In this document: piece by piece, positions 26,531 through 35,367 of the stretch
Position numbering within the stretch: the stretch's first letter is position 1
Layout: each line of letters starts with the position of its first letter
Assembly (NCBI GenBank): GCA_020725555.1
Contig: DYEU01000018.1
Span: forward strand, 1-64,000
Direction: 5' to 3'
DNA: 64,000 nt
Origin: Desulfatibacillum sp.
GTDB lineage: Bacteria > Desulfobacterota > Desulfobacteria > Desulfobacterales > SpSt-501
Made by a program: the position numbers and the translations under genes
Notes under the pieces: model-generated
Databases searched by the model: none
What the model was told of the DNA's origin: nothing
The model's input: the letters and a program-made list of their open reading frames with translations, nothing else

Positions 26531-28648
26531 TCAGGCGTAGCCGAGGGCCCGCCCGCCCTGGTAGACGGCAAACGACACGATCCAGGCGACCGCGGTGTTG
26601 TAAGCGATGCTGAAGAGCATCCAGCGGGTGGAGCCCGTTTCCCGGCGGATCGCGGTCGTGGTGGCGAGGCAGGGGAGATAGAGCAGCACGAAGACCATCA
26701 TCGAGAGGGCCGCAAGGGGCGTCATGCCGGAGGAGGAGAGCGCCCGGCCGAGGGTGTCCCCCCCCTCCCCCTCCTCGCCCACGGCGTGGAGCACCCCGAG
26801 GGTGCTGACGACGATCTCCTTGGCGACGAACCCGGAGAGGAGCGCGACCGCCTCGCGCCACTCGATCCCCAGCGGCGCAAAGACCGGCGCGACGGCCCTG
26901 CCGAGGCGGCCGAGGTAGGACTCCCGGACCTGAAGCGCGCGCGACCCCTCGGTCCCCGGGGCCCCGCTCCAGGCCTCGACCCCGGCGTCCGGAGCCCCCC
27001 CGGGCGCGGTCGCCGGGACCTGCGGAAACGAGGAGAGCGCCCAGACGATCACCGAGCCGAGCAGGATGGTGCCCCCCATCTTGCGCAGGAAAACGCGGCT
27101 GCGGTCCCACATGTGGATGAGCAGGCTCTTCGCCATCGGCATGCGGTAGGGGGGCAGCTCCATGACGAAGGGGGCGTCCCCCCCGGCGAGCAGGGTCGAG
27201 CGCAGCAGGCGGCCGGTCAGGATGGAGAGGAGAATCCCGAGCAGGTAGAGCCCGAAGATCACGCTGCCCGCGCGCTCGCCGAAGAAGGCCCCCGCGAGCA
27301 CGACGTAGACCGGAAGCTTCGCCGAGCAGGACATGAAGGGCGTGATCAGGATGGTGAGGATCCGGTCCCTGGGGCTCTCGAGCGTGCGGGCGGCCATCAC
27401 CGCGGGGACGTTGCACCCGAAGCCCATGAGCATGGGGATGAAGGATTTCCCGTGCAGCCCGATCAGGTGCATGATCCGGTCCATCAGGAAGGCCGTGCGC
27501 GCCATGTAGCCCGTGTCCTCGAAGAGGGCGATGCAGAAGAAGAGAATCAGGATGTTCGGCAGAAACTTGAGGACGCTCCCCACCCCGGCGATGATGCCGT
27601 CGGCGACCAGCCCCCGCAGCGGGCCCTCCGGGAGAACGGCCTGCGCCGCCCGCGCCGCCGCCTCCACCGCGGCCTCGATCCAGCCGACGGGGGCCTCCCC
27701 CAGGGTGAAGGTCAGCTCGAACATGGCCCAGATGAAAAAGAGAAAGATCGGGAACCCGAGGAAGCGGTGCGTGAGGACGAGGTCGATGTTCCGCGAGACG
27801 TCGACGCGGCGGCGGGCGTCGGAGCGCTGCACCTCGCGCACGATGCCGGCGATGAACCCGTAGCGCTCGTCGGTGAGCACGATCTGGGGGTCCTCGTCGT
27901 AGCGCTCGGCAAGATGCCGGCGCAGCGCCGCCGCCGCCTGCAGCACCGCCCGCGCCTCATCGGGCGCGGCGGCGACGAGCCGCTGCTTGACGATCTCGTC
28001 GTCCTCGAGCAACTTGACCGCCGTCCAGCGCGGCAGCCAGGCGAGCCGGTCGCCGAGGCGCGCGGCGAGGAAGCCCGCCAGCCGCCCGATCGCCTCCTCG
28101 AGGTCGCGCGAGTACTTGACGCGGCGGGAGCGGTCCGGCGGGGTTTCGGACTCCGCCAGCCGGATCGCCTCCTCGAGCAGCGCCTCCATGCCCTCCCCGC
28201 GGTTGGCCACGGTGAAGACGACGGGCACGTCCAGGAGCTGGGCGAGCTTGCGGCCGTCGATGATCAGCCCGCGCGCCCGGGCCATGTCCGCCATGTTCAG
28301 GGCGAAGAGGACCTTGCAGTCGAGCTCGCGGATCTGGGTGGCGAGGTAGAGGCTGCGCTCGAGGTTGGTCGCGTCGATCACGGCGATCACGACGTCGGGC
28401 CGCTCGTCGAGCAGGTAGTTGCGGGCGATCACCTCTTCGAGGGAAAAGGGGGTCAGGCTGTAGGTGCCCGGGAGATCGACGACGGTGATCTCGCGGTCGC
28501 CGCGGCGGATGTGGCCCTCCTTCTTCTCCACCGTGACGCCGGGCCAGTTGCCCACCTTCTGGCGCGTGCCGGTGAGGTGGTTGAAGACCGAGGTCTTGCC
28601 CGCGTTCGGGTTGCCGGCAAGCGCGATCGTGAGGCGCCGGGGGGCCAT
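26531..28648 (-). CDS. feoB: Ferrous iron transporter FeoB
   Basis: Inner-membrane Fe2+ importer driven or gated by a GTPase domain. The 705-residue protein has the N-terminal G domain with P-loop GNPNAGKTS (residues 11-19), DLPG and the NMAD base-recognition motif. A helical GDI domain and two gate regions follow. The cysteine-containing gate motifs GFGCNVPAVM and FMSCSAKLPVY are intact. Length is shorter than E. coli FeoB (773). The ATG at 28648 lies eight bases after the feoA stop, so the genes are coupled. Confidence 0.97.
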   Translation of the reverse strand: MAPRRLTIALAGNPNAGKTSVFNHLTGTRQKVGNWPGVTVEKKEGHIRRGDREITVVDLPGTYSLTPFSLEEVIARNYLLDERPDVVIAVIDATNLERSLYLATQIRELDCKVLFALNMADMARARGLIIDGRKLAQLLDVPVVFTVANRGEGMEALLEEAIRLAESETPPDRSRRVKYSRDLEEAIGRLAGFLAARLGDRLAWLPRWTAVKLLEDDEIVKQRLVAAAPDEARAVLQAAAALRRHLAERYDEDPQIVLTDERYGFIAGIVREVQRSDARRRVDVSRNIDLVLTHRFLGFPIFLFFIWAMFELTFTLGEAPVGWIEAAVEAAARAAQAVLPEGPLRGLVADGIIAGVGSVLKFLPNILILFFCIALFEDTGYMARTAFLMDRIMHLIGLHGKSFIPMLMGFGCNVPAVMAARTLESPRDRILTILITPFMSCSAKLPVYVVLAGAFFGERAGSVIFGLYLLGILLSILTGRLLRSTLLAGGDAPFVMELPPYRMPMAKSLLIHMWDRSRVFLRKMGGTILLGSVIVWALSSFPQVPATAPGGAPDAGVEAWSGAPGTEGSRALQVRESYLGRLGRAVAPVFAPLGIEWREAVALLSGFVAKEIVVSTLGVLHAVGEEGEGGDTLGRALSSSGMTPLAALSMMVFVLLYLPCLATTTAIRRETGSTRWMLFSIAYNTAVAWIVSFAVYQGGRALGYA

Positions 28649-28655
28649 GGCGGGG

Positions 28656-28883
28656 TCAGTCGACCTTTTCGACGCGGATGTGCTCGGCCTCCTCCACGCG
28701 CAGGGAGAGGTGGATTCCCCGGGCCACCAGTTCGAGGGGGTCCTTGAGCGGCGCGTACTTTTCCACGCGCACGCGGGTCCCCTTGACCAGGCCCATCTCC
28801 AGGATGCGGCGGCGCAGGCGAAGGTCACCCCCGACGTGCTCGATCGTGGCGCTCTCCCCTTCGCGCAGCTCGCTCAGGCGCAT
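28656..28883 (-). CDS. feoA: Ferrous iron transport protein FeoA
   Basis: Small SH3-like cytoplasmic protein that binds FeoB and supports iron uptake. The 75-residue protein shows the family features: MRLSELREGESATI at the start, RRRILEMGLVKGTRVRV in the middle and VARGIHLSLRVEEAEHI at the end. GGGGAGC lies before the ATG. A perfect GC hairpin and a sigma-70-like promoter stand immediately upstream (separate entries). Confidence 0.95.
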   Translation of the reverse strand: MRLSELREGESATIEHVGGDLRLRRRILEMGLVKGTRVRVEKYAPLKDPLELVARGIHLSLRVEEAEHIRVEKVD

Positions 28884-28897
28884 GGCATCGGCTCCCC

Positions 28898-28917
28898 GGC
28901 GGCGCTCCTGCGCCGCC
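28898..28917 (-). other. Perfect hairpin in the feoA leader
   Basis: On the minus strand GGCGGCGC, loop AGGA, GCGCCGCC: an 8-bp stem directly ahead of the feoA ribosome-binding site. If transcription starts near 28919 it forms the very 5' end of the mRNA, a typical stabilising or translation-tuning element. Confidence 0.5.
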
Positions 28918-28925
28918 GGCGGCGC

Positions 28926-28954
28926 AACGTAAGCCGCAGGGCGGCGAAAGTCAA
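28926..28954 (-). promoter_or_regulatory. Predicted sigma-70 promoter of feoAB
   Basis: TTGACT (28949-28954), 17-bp spacer, TACGTT (28926-28931) on the minus strand. It overlaps the last codon of the anti-sigma gene. No Fur box was recognised. Confidence 0.5.
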
Positions 28955-29238
28955 CCGCGCCGGGGCCGGCTTTTCGGGACCCGCGGGGCGGCGAGCAGCC
29001 GCGCGAGGAGCCCGTCGAGCCGCCGGGCGAAGGGCTCGGGCAGCGGCTGGGGCGCCGCGCGGCGGCAGAGCTCGACGGTGCGCTTGAGGGTTGCGGCACA
29101 GCAGGCGCAGGCCAGGCATGCGGCGAGGTGCTCCTCCACCGCGCGGCGCTCGGAGGCGTCGAGCTCGCCGTCGAGATAGGCGGAAATCCGGCGGGAGAGC
29201 TCGAGGCAGCGCCGGTGGTCATGCTCCCTGCAGGCCAT
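28951..29238 (-). CDS. Zinc-containing anti-sigma factor (ZAS type)
   Basis: A 95-residue soluble protein predicted to bind and restrain the ECF sigma factor encoded just upstream. It has the ZAS metal motif H37-x3-C41-x2-C44, with a further CC pair just after and an upstream His/Cys (HDHRRC) that can complete the zinc site. ZAS proteins often release the sigma factor on thiol oxidation or metal stress. The start overlaps the sigma gene by 20 bases, giving coupled synthesis of the pair. There is no membrane helix, so sensing would be cytoplasmic. Confidence 0.85.
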   Translation of the reverse strand: MACREHDHRRCLELSRRISAYLDGELDASERRAVEEHLAACLACACCAATLKRTVELCRRAAPQPLPEPFARRLDGLLARLLAAPRVPKSRPRRG

Positions 29239-29854
29239 GCTCCAGGACCCCCTTCAATCGTTCGCGCAGGAACAGACGGGCGCGGTGGAGCCGCACCTTG
29301 ACGTTCACCGGGGTGAGCCGCAAGAGCCGCGCGGTCTCCTCGGTGCTGAACCCCTCGATGTCCCGCAGCAGAAGGACGACGCGGTACTTCTCGGGCAGCG
29401 ACCCGATCGCCTCGCGCACCTGGGCGGAGAGCTCCTCGCTCAGCAGCCGCTCAAGCGGAAGCCGCGCCCAGAGCGGAACGGCCCCCGGCCGGGCGGCTTC
29501 GTCGGCCAGCCGCCGGTCGAGGTCCTCGAGCGCGAGCTCTTCCTCGGCCGCAAGCCGCGCGCGGCGGTGTTTCTTGCGGCAGGCGTTGACGGCGATGCGA
29601 AAGAGCCAGTTCTTGAACTTCGACTCGAAGCGGAACTCCGGCAGATGCCGGAAGGCGCTGAGCAGCGTCTCCTGGACGAGGTCCTCGGCGTCGGGCTCGT
29701 TGCGGCACATCCGGCGGCCGAAGGTGTAGAGCCGCGGCGCGTAGCGCTCGACGAGGACGCGGAAGAGCTCGCGCTCCCCGGCGAGAATGCGGCGCACCAG
29801 GGCGTCGTCGTCATCGACGGCCGCGGGCGCGGGGGGGGTGCGCTCGGTCTTCAT
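29219..29854 (-). CDS. ECF (RpoE-type) sigma factor
   Basis: RNA polymerase sigma factor with only regions 2 and 4. Region 2 (about 35-105) contains AEDLVQETLLSAFRHLPEFR and the DNA-melting stretch KNWLFRIAVNACRKKHR. Region 4 (about 145-205) holds SLPEKYRVVLLLRDIEGFSTEETA and a helix-turn-helix. The 211-residue length is normal. The partner anti-sigma overlaps its 3' end. It lies between copper export and iron import genes, which suggests control of metal or thiol stress, but its promoter targets cannot be deduced here. Confidence 0.93.
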   Translation of the reverse strand: MKTERTPPAPAAVDDDDALVRRILAGERELFRVLVERYAPRLYTFGRRMCRNEPDAEDLVQETLLSAFRHLPEFRFESKFKNWLFRIAVNACRKKHRRARLAAEEELALEDLDRRLADEAARPGAVPLWARLPLERLLSEELSAQVREAIGSLPEKYRVVLLLRDIEGFSTEETARLLRLTPVNVKVRLHRARLFLRERLKGVLEHGLQGA

Positions 29855-29885
29855 CGGGCCGTGTCACCTGACAGGCGGAGCGCAG

Positions 29886-29975
29886 TCAGGTCGAGATGCC
29901 GAGCCGCGGGAGCAGCACGGCCTGAAGGAACACCCACACGCCGACGACGGCGAGCAGGATCAGGGCTTCGATCAT
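29886..29975 (-). CDS. 29-residue single-helix membrane peptide downstream of copA
   Basis: Starts MIEALILLAVVGVWVFL and ends LPRLGIST: one hydrophobic helix with a short basic C-terminus, and no Cys or Met that would bind copper. A perfect GGAGG lies five bases before the ATG. It fits neatly between copA (36-base gap) and the ECF sigma gene on the same strand. Such peptides commonly sit beside P-type ATPases or oxidases (KdpF, CcoS-like), so a stabilising partner for the copper pump is plausible. I do not recognise a family. Confidence 0.6.
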   Translation of the reverse strand: MIEALILLAVVGVWVFLQAVLLPRLGIST

Positions 29976-30011
29976 CGGGTCCTCCGTTTCGCGTTGGGGA
30001 TCGGTTGGAAC

Positions 30012-32501
30012 CTAAGGACGCCGGGGTGCCGTGTCGAGGGGCGGTTTCTCGTCCTTCCAGCGGGAGAGCCGCAGGCTGTTGGCGACGACCGAGAGGCTGC
30101 TCAGGGACATGGCGCCCGCGGCGAGAATGGGGTGGAGCTCCCGCAGGAAGACGGGCAGTCCTGCGAAGGGGTGGAGCACCCCGGCCGCGACGGGCACGAG
30201 CAGCACGTTGTAGCCGAAGGCCCAGAGGAGGTTCTGCCGGATCGTGCGCCGGGTGCGCCGGCTCAGGAGGATCGCCCGCGGCACCCCCTGGAGGCTTCCC
30301 CCCGCCAAAATCACGCCCGCGCTTTCGATCGCCACGTCGGTCCCGGTGCCGATCGCAAAGCCCACGTCGGCCCGGGCGAGCGCGGGGGCGTCGTTGATGC
30401 CGTCGCCCACCATGCCGACCCGCCGGCCCTCGGCCTGCAGGCGCTCGAGCACGCGGGCCTTGCCCTCGGGGGGGATTTCGGCGAAGACCCGGGCGATCCC
30501 CACGCGCGCGGCGATCGCGTGCGCCGTGGCCTCCGTGTCCCCGGTCAAGAGCACCGTTTCCATGCCCATCGCCTGCAGCCGGGCGACGGCCGCCGCCGAG
30601 TCCTCTTTCGGCCGGTCCTCGAGCGCGATCAGCCCCGCCAGGCGCCGCCCGCGGGCGACGGCGACCACGGTTTTCCCTTCGGCCTGGAGGCGGGCGAGCG
30701 GCGCCGCGGCCTCCGCGAGATCGACCCCCTCCGCCGCCAGCCAGGCCGGCTTGCCCAGGCGGACGAGCTCGCCTGCGACCCGCGCCTCGGCCCCGCGGCC
30801 GCGCACGGCCCGGAACTCCGCCGGGACGCCGGGATCCGCCCCGCGCTCGCGGGCGGCGGCAAGCAGGGCGCGGCCGATCGGGTGCTCGGAGCCCTTTTCC
30901 ACGGCGGCCGCGAGGCGGAGCAGCTCCTCCTCGGCCGACGGGGCCTCGGGCCCCAGGGGCACGAGATCGGCGACGGCGGGCTTGCCCGTGGTCACGGTGC
31001 CGGTCTTGTCGAGCACGACGGTCGTGAGCGAGCCTGCGGCCTCGAGGCTTTCGCTGCTGCGGAAGAGGATCCCCAGCTCGGCCCCTTTCCCGGTCCCGGC
31101 CATGATGGCGGTCGGGGTCGCGAGCCCCAAGGCGCAGGGGCAGGCGATCACGAGAACGGCGACCATGCGGATCATCGCCGCCACCGGGTCCCCCTCCAGC
31201 GCCCACCACAGGACGAAGGCGACGAGGGCGGCCGCGACGATCGCCGGCACGAAGACCGCGGAAACGCGGTCGACCAGGGCCTGGATGGGCGCCCGGCCCC
31301 CCTGCGCCTCCTGCACGAGGCGGATGATCTGGGCGAGCACGGTCGCCTGGCCGACGGCCGTGGCCTTGAGGGTGATCAACCCCTCGCCGTTCACGCTGCC
31401 GCCGACGACGCGGTCCCCGGGGCCCTTGTCGGCCGGGATCGGCTCGCCGGTCAGCATCGACTCGTCGACCGCGGAGTGGCCCTCGAGGATCACGCCGTCC
31501 ACGGGGATGCGCTCCCCGGGCCGCACGAGCAGCCGGTCGCCCACGCGCACCGCGGCCAGGGGCACGGTCTGCTCCCGCCCCCGCTCGTCGAGCCGCACGG
31601 CCGTGCGCGGCCTCAGGCCGAGGAGCCGGCGGATCGCGCCGCCGGTCCGCCCCTTGGTGCGCGTCTCGAGAAGCTTGCCGAGCTTGATCAGGGTGAGGAT
31701 CACGGCGGAGGTCTCGAAGTAGACGTGACCGCCCAGCCCGGGCAGCAGGACGACCGCGACCGAGTAGGCGTAGGCGGTCGTGGAGCCCAAGGCGACCAAG
31801 ACGTCCATGTTCGCGCTGCGGTTCCTGAGGCTCACCCAGCCGCCGCGGTAGTAGCCGAGGCCGGTGTAGAACTGGACCGGCGTGGCGAGCGCCCAGAACA
31901 GGACGTTCACCCAGGGGGCGTGGCTCCAGGCGCCGGTCCACCCGAAGTCGCGCCCCATGCTGAGCAGAACGAGCGGCAGCGCGCAGGCCGCGCCGACCGC
32001 GAACTGGCGGAGCTGTTCGGCCGTCTCGCGGCGCTGCGCCGCGGCCTCGACGTCCTCGGCCCCCGGCTCCTCCGCGAAGAGCGGCTCCGCCCGGTAGCCC
32101 GCGGCCTCGACCGCCCGAAGCAGCTCGGCGGTCGAGGCGAGCCCGGGCACGTACTCGACGGTCGCCTGCTCGGCGGCGAAGTTGACCGCGGCGCGCACCA
32201 CCCCCGGCACCCGGTGCAGGAGCGCCCGCTCGACGGCGGCCCGGCAGTTGGCGCAGCTCATCCCGGAGATGCGCAGCTCCGCCCGCGCCGTGGGCACGGC
32301 GTACCCGGCCTCGGCCACCTTCCCCACGATCCGCTCGAGGGGGGCGGTCGCGGGATCGTGGCGCAGCACGGCCTGCTCGGAGGCGAAATCGACACGCACC
32401 TCGCGCACTCCCGGCTCGCCGCGCAGGATCCGCTCGAGCGTCGCCGCGCAGTTGGCGCAGCTCATGCCGCGGACGGGGAGTCTGAGTTCCGGTTCGCTCA
32501 C
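30012..32501 (-). CDS. copA: Copper-exporting P1B-type ATPase
   Basis: Inner-membrane Cu+ efflux pump. The 829-residue protein has two N-terminal heavy-metal domains, each with GMSCANC (about residues 12 and 79), then eight membrane helices. The CPC ion site lies in [15 protein letters not shown], the phosphorylation motif is [10 protein letters not shown], and GDGINDAP is the hinge. The start is GTG at 32501, preceded by CGGAGAAACACC, and overlaps the upstream phosphatase stop as GTGA. A copper chaperone gene lies one gene upstream. Confidence 0.97.
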   Translation of the reverse strand: MSEPELRLPVRGMSCANCAATLERILRGEPGVREVRVDFASEQAVLRHDPATAPLERIVGKVAEAGYAVPTARAELRISGMSCANCRAAVERALLHRVPGVVRAAVNFAAEQATVEYVPGLASTAELLRAVEAAGYRAEPLFAEEPGAEDVEAAAQRRETAEQLRQFAVGAACALPLVLLSMGRDFGWTGAWSHAPWVNVLFWALATPVQFYTGLGYYRGGWVSLRNRSANMDVLVALGSTTAYAYSVAVVLLPGLGGHVYFETSAVILTLIKLGKLLETRTKGRTGGAIRRLLGLRPRTAVRLDERGREQTVPLAAVRVGDRLLVRPGERIPVDGVILEGHSAVDESMLTGEPIPADKGPGDRVVGGSVNGEGLITLKATAVGQATVLAQIIRLVQEAQGGRAPIQALVDRVSAVFVPAIVAAALVAFVLWWALEGDPVAAMIRMVAVLVIACPCALGLATPTAIMAGTGKGAELGILFRSSESLEAAGSLTTVVLDKTGTVTTGKPAVADLVPLGPEAPSAEEELLRLAAAVEKGSEHPIGRALLAAARERGADPGVPAEFRAVRGRGAEARVAGELVRLGKPAWLAAEGVDLAEAAAPLARLQAEGKTVVAVARGRRLAGLIALEDRPKEDSAAAVARLQAMGMETVLLTGDTEATAHAIAARVGIARVFAEIPPEGKARVLERLQAEGRRVGMVGDGINDAPALARADVGFAIGTGTDVAIESAGVILAGGSLQGVPRAILLSRRTRRTIRQNLLWAFGYNVLLVPVAAGVLHPFAGLPVFLRELHPILAAGAMSLSSLSVVANSLRLSRWKDEKPPLDTAPRRP

Positions 32502-33370
32502 GGTGTTTCTCCGCCGCGGCAGCGGCCGTCAAGAACCTCCGGGCGGCCCGCGAGATGCCAGGGGTTGCGCAGGTCTTCCTTGTTGTAGGCGAGCGGGAGG
32601 CCCGTGTCCGCGCGCACGACCCGGCCGCCCGCGGCCTCGACGACCGCCTGCCCCGCGGCCGTGTCCCACTCCATCGTGGGCCCCAGGCGCGGGTAGAGGT
32701 CGGCGCTGCCCTCGGCGACGAGGCAGTACTTGAGCGCGCTGCCGGCCGAAACGAAGACCACCTCGCCTAAGGCGCGGCGCTTCTCGGCGACAAAGGCCTC
32801 GAGCTCGGGGGTGGCATGGGAGCGGCTGCCGACGATGACCAGGGCCGGGCCGCGGTCTCGCGGCAGGGGAAGCTTGCGGCCGTGCCGCTCGAGGATCGGG
32901 CCGAGGCTCCCGGGCTGTGCCAGCCGCGGGGCGAAGCCTGCGGCCGCGTCGAGCCGGAACGCCCCCTGCCCGGGCAGGCCGCCGTAAAGGCGGTCGGGGA
33001 CGGGCACGTAGACGACCCCCAGCCGGGGGCGCCCTTGCTCCACGAGGGCCACGTTGACGGTGAACTCGCCGCGCCGGCCGATGAACTCCTTGGTGCCGTC
33101 GAGCGGGTCGACGATCCACAGCCGCGGCCACCGCCGGCGCTCGGCCCAAGAAATCTCGCGCCCCTCCTCGCTCAGCAGCGGAAGCCCCGTCGGCGCGAGC
33201 GCCTCCTCGAGGATCGCGTGGGCGCGGCGGTCGGCGAGCGTGAGCGGGGAGCGGTCGTCCTTGTAGATGACCTCGGCCCCCGCGGAGGCGTAGACCTCGA
33301 GGGCCGCGGCCCCCGCGGCGAGCGCCGCCCGCACCGCGGTTTCGAGAAGGGCATCCGGGGGCGCGGTCAT
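32498..33370 (-). CDS. cysQ: 3'(2'),5'-bisphosphate nucleotidase / inositol monophosphatase family
   Basis: Metal-dependent phosphatase of the CysQ type, which removes 3'-phosphate from PAP formed in sulfate activation. The 290-residue protein carries the family signature [12 protein letters not shown] (about residue 85), an upstream acidic pair in LLSEEG and the late [15 protein letters not shown] motif. Lithium- and magnesium-binding residues are present. It overlaps copZ (ATGA) and copA (GTGA), so it is embedded in the copper operon. Whether the link is functional or the gene merely hitchhikes is unclear. Confidence 0.9.
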   Translation of the reverse strand: MTAPPDALLETAVRAALAAGAAALEVYASAGAEVIYKDDRSPLTLADRRAHAILEEALAPTGLPLLSEEGREISWAERRRWPRLWIVDPLDGTKEFIGRRGEFTVNVALVEQGRPRLGVVYVPVPDRLYGGLPGQGAFRLDAAAGFAPRLAQPGSLGPILERHGRKLPLPRDRGPALVIVGSRSHATPELEAFVAEKRRALGEVVFVSAGSALKYCLVAEGSADLYPRLGPTMEWDTAAGQAVVEAAGGRVVRADTGLPLAYNKEDLRNPWHLAGRPEVLDGRCRGGETP

Positions 33371-33570
33371 GCCGGGGGGTAGCCGATCTCGCGCAGGCGG
33401 GCGCGGATCGCCTCCTCGTCGGCGGGGGGCTCCCACACGACGGTCACGGTCTTGCCGCCGGGGTCGCCCTCCGTGCGGCGCACGCCGGCGAGGGAGGCGA
33501 GCTCGCGCTCGATCGTGCGCACGCAGTGGCCGCAGGAGATCCCTGGGATGGAGAAGGTTGTTCGGTTCAT
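33367..33570 (-). CDS. copZ: Heavy-metal-associated domain protein, copper chaperone
   Basis: Small cytoplasmic metallochaperone that would hand Cu+ to CopA. The 67-residue protein is a single HMA ferredoxin-like fold with the metal motif GISCGHC at residues 10-16. The loop after the motif differs from typical CopZ, having His between the cysteines instead of Ala-Asn, which could shift metal preference. GGAGG lies nine bases before the ATG. The stop overlaps the cysQ-like start. Confidence 0.9.
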   Translation of the reverse strand: MNRTTFSIPGISCGHCVRTIERELASLAGVRRTEGDPGGKTVTVVWEPPADEEAIRARLREIGYPPA

Positions 33571-33605
33571 GGCAGCGATCCTCCGCAGAAGTCGCGGCCG
33601 CCCGC

Positions 33606-34415
33606 TTACGTGCGGCCGCAGAAACGGCGGCTCCAGTCCGCGAATTCGCGCTCGCCGAAGAGGCGGGCGAAGCGCTCCCCGCCCCGGCTGCGGCGCTTGA
33701 AGAACTCGAGGGCCTCTTGGACGATCTCGATCACCCGGTCCTCCTCGAAGATGCCGGGCAGCTCGAAGCCGAGCCGCGGGTGGCGGCCGAGACGGCCGCC
33801 GAGCAGCACGCGGTAGCCGTTCCAGGCCTCGGCGAGCGTTCCGGTCGGGCAGCGGCCGACGCAGAGACCGCAGTTGAGGCAGCATCCGAGATCGATCACC
33901 GGCGGCCGCCCGTCGGCTTCCGCCAGCCGGACGGCGCCTTCGGGGCAGGCGTCGCGGCAGGCGCCGCAGCGCGAGCAGGGCTCGGCGGTGGTCTCGGGGA
34001 CGCGGACGCCGATGATCCCCACGTCGCGGATCTGGGGCTGGGAGCAGGCGTTGGGGCAGTCGGCGACCGCCACCCGGAACTCATGGTGAAACCGGAGACC
34101 GCCCTGGACCTCGCGCCGGAGGAAGTCGTAGAGCTGGGCGGCCTGGAGGACGCGCTCGAGCCGCTCGACCAGCCGGTCGGTCATGAGCGCGCGGTGGGGG
34201 CAGCCGCCGGGCCCGAAGCAGGTTTCGAGCCGCCAGCCCCGGATCTCGGCCTCCTCGCCGGAAAGGAAGCGCGCCTGTGCGGCGCGGACCTCGGCGAGCG
34301 TCACGCGGCGCTTTCCTTCCGCGCGCGCCTCCTCCTCGACGCGGGCGCGGACCCGGCGCCGCACGAAAAAGGGCACCCGCTTGAGCGCCGCTTCCGCCTC
34401 AGCCGTCCATTCCAT
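33606..34415 (-). CDS. Siroheme/4Fe-4S protein of the sulfite reductase family with PCP_red domain
   Basis: Predicted cytoplasmic redox protein related to AsrC and other small sulfite or nitrite reductases. In order: a PCP_red-like helix domain (about 1-55, EWTAEAEAALKRVPFFVRR), a siroheme-[4Fe-4S] half with the canonical ligand pattern Cys66-x5-Cys72 and Cys120-x3-Cys124, and two inserted ferredoxin clusters (CSRCGACRDACP and CLNCGLCVGRCP). At 269 residues it is about half of a classical reductase, so it may need a partner or act as electron carrier. The start overlaps the HEAT-protein gene by 17 bases. The substrate is unknown. Confidence 0.85.
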   Translation of the reverse strand: MEWTAEAEAALKRVPFFVRRRVRARVEEEARAEGKRRVTLAEVRAAQARFLSGEEAEIRGWRLETCFGPGGCPHRALMTDRLVERLERVLQAAQLYDFLRREVQGGLRFHHEFRVAVADCPNACSQPQIRDVGIIGVRVPETTAEPCSRCGACRDACPEGAVRLAEADGRPPVIDLGCCLNCGLCVGRCPTGTLAEAWNGYRVLLGGRLGRHPRLGFELPGIFEEDRVIEIVQEALEFFKRRSRGGERFARLFGEREFADWSRRFCGRT

Positions 34416-35151
34416 GGCCTTCCTCGTCCCGGCCTGCGGCCGGTGCCGCCGGCGCGGGGGCCGAAAGCGCCCCCACGGTCGTCTCGACCAGGCGTTCGCC
34501 GTCGAACCACAAAAGCCGCGCGCGGTCGGCCGCGAGCACCTCCAGACGCGCCCCGTAGCGCCGCGGGTCGATCCGCCGCGCCGCCCGCGCCGCGTGGCCC
34601 CGCAAAAGGGCGTCTTGCACTTCCAGAAAGGGCGCAAGATGCGGCCCCGCCGCGGCGGCGATCGCGGGCTGCGCGGCGGCGAGGCGGTCGAGCGCCCAGA
34701 GAACCCCCGCCTGGAGGCCGGGCGCCTCGAGCAGGCAGGCGGCCGGATCGAGAAAGGAGACGATCAGCCCCCCGTACTCGCGCGCAAGCCGGCCGCTGCG
34801 CGCCGCCGCTTCGCCCATCGCCTCGGGGCACCCCCAGCCGATGCCGCCGGACTCGTCGTTCAACTGCCAGAGGAGCCGGCGCATGAGGACGCGCGCCGAC
34901 TCGGGGTCGTTCGCCGCCAGCTGCGCGGCCACCGCCCCGAGGGCGACGGCCGCCCGCCAGCGCACGAGCGCCGCACGGCTGCAGAACAGGCCGATCAGCG
35001 GGCTCGCCACCCGCCGGGGCGGAAGCGTAAGGATTCGCGCGAGGCCCTCGGCGAAAGGCTCCCCGCCGAGCAGGGCTTCCAGGGAGCTCCTCAGGGCGCG
35101 GCCGGAAAGCCGCGCGGCGGGTCGCGGCGCAGCGGAGGCCACGGCGCTCAC
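34399..35151 (-). CDS. DVU0298-family HEAT-repeat-like protein
   Basis: A 250-residue all-helical soluble protein with about five HEAT-like repeats. The stretch LLWQLNDESGGIGWGCPEAMGE near residues 92-115 is the hallmark of the DVU0298 family found in anaerobic deltaproteobacteria. The biochemical role is unknown; a scaffold for redox partners is plausible. The start is GTG at 35151, overlapping the ferredoxin stop as GTGA, and the 3' end overlaps the siroheme protein gene. This tight trio suggests one complex. Confidence 0.82.
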   Translation of the reverse strand: MSAVASAAPRPAARLSGRALRSSLEALLGGEPFAEGLARILTLPPRRVASPLIGLFCSRAALVRWRAAVALGAVAAQLAANDPESARVLMRRLLWQLNDESGGIGWGCPEAMGEAAARSGRLAREYGGLIVSFLDPAACLLEAPGLQAGVLWALDRLAAAQPAIAAAAGPHLAPFLEVQDALLRGHAARAARRIDPRRYGARLEVLAADRARLLWFDGERLVETTVGALSAPAPAAPAAGRDEEGHGMDG

Positions 35152-35339
35152 TCCTCCTCCCAGCGGATGCAGCGCCCCGGGCAGTTCTTGATCGCCTCCT
35201 CAACCTCCTCCCGCGGGTATTCCGGGAGATCGGCCGCCTCCACGAACCCGGCCTGGTTCAGGCGGAAAACCGCCGGGCAAAGCGCGATGCAGCCCTCGCA
35301 CCGCGTGCACTCGGCGAGATCGACGACCGGGCGTTTCAT
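35148..35339 (-). CDS. 4Fe-4S ferredoxin
   Basis: A 63-residue cytoplasmic electron carrier. One cluster motif CTRCEGCIALCP is near residues 11-22, and the fourth ligand is likely Cys53 in NCPGRCIRW, giving a single [4Fe-4S] or [3Fe-4S] cluster as in Thermotoga/Desulfovibrio-type monocluster ferredoxins. It heads the group ferredoxin, HEAT protein, siroheme protein, and probably donates electrons to the last. The gap to the flavodiiron gene upstream is 28 bases. Confidence 0.9.
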   Translation of the reverse strand: MKRPVVDLAECTRCEGCIALCPAVFRLNQAGFVEAADLPEYPREEVEEAIKNCPGRCIRWEEE

Positions 35340-35367
35340 CGCCCCCCTGCCTCCCGGGGCCCCCGAC

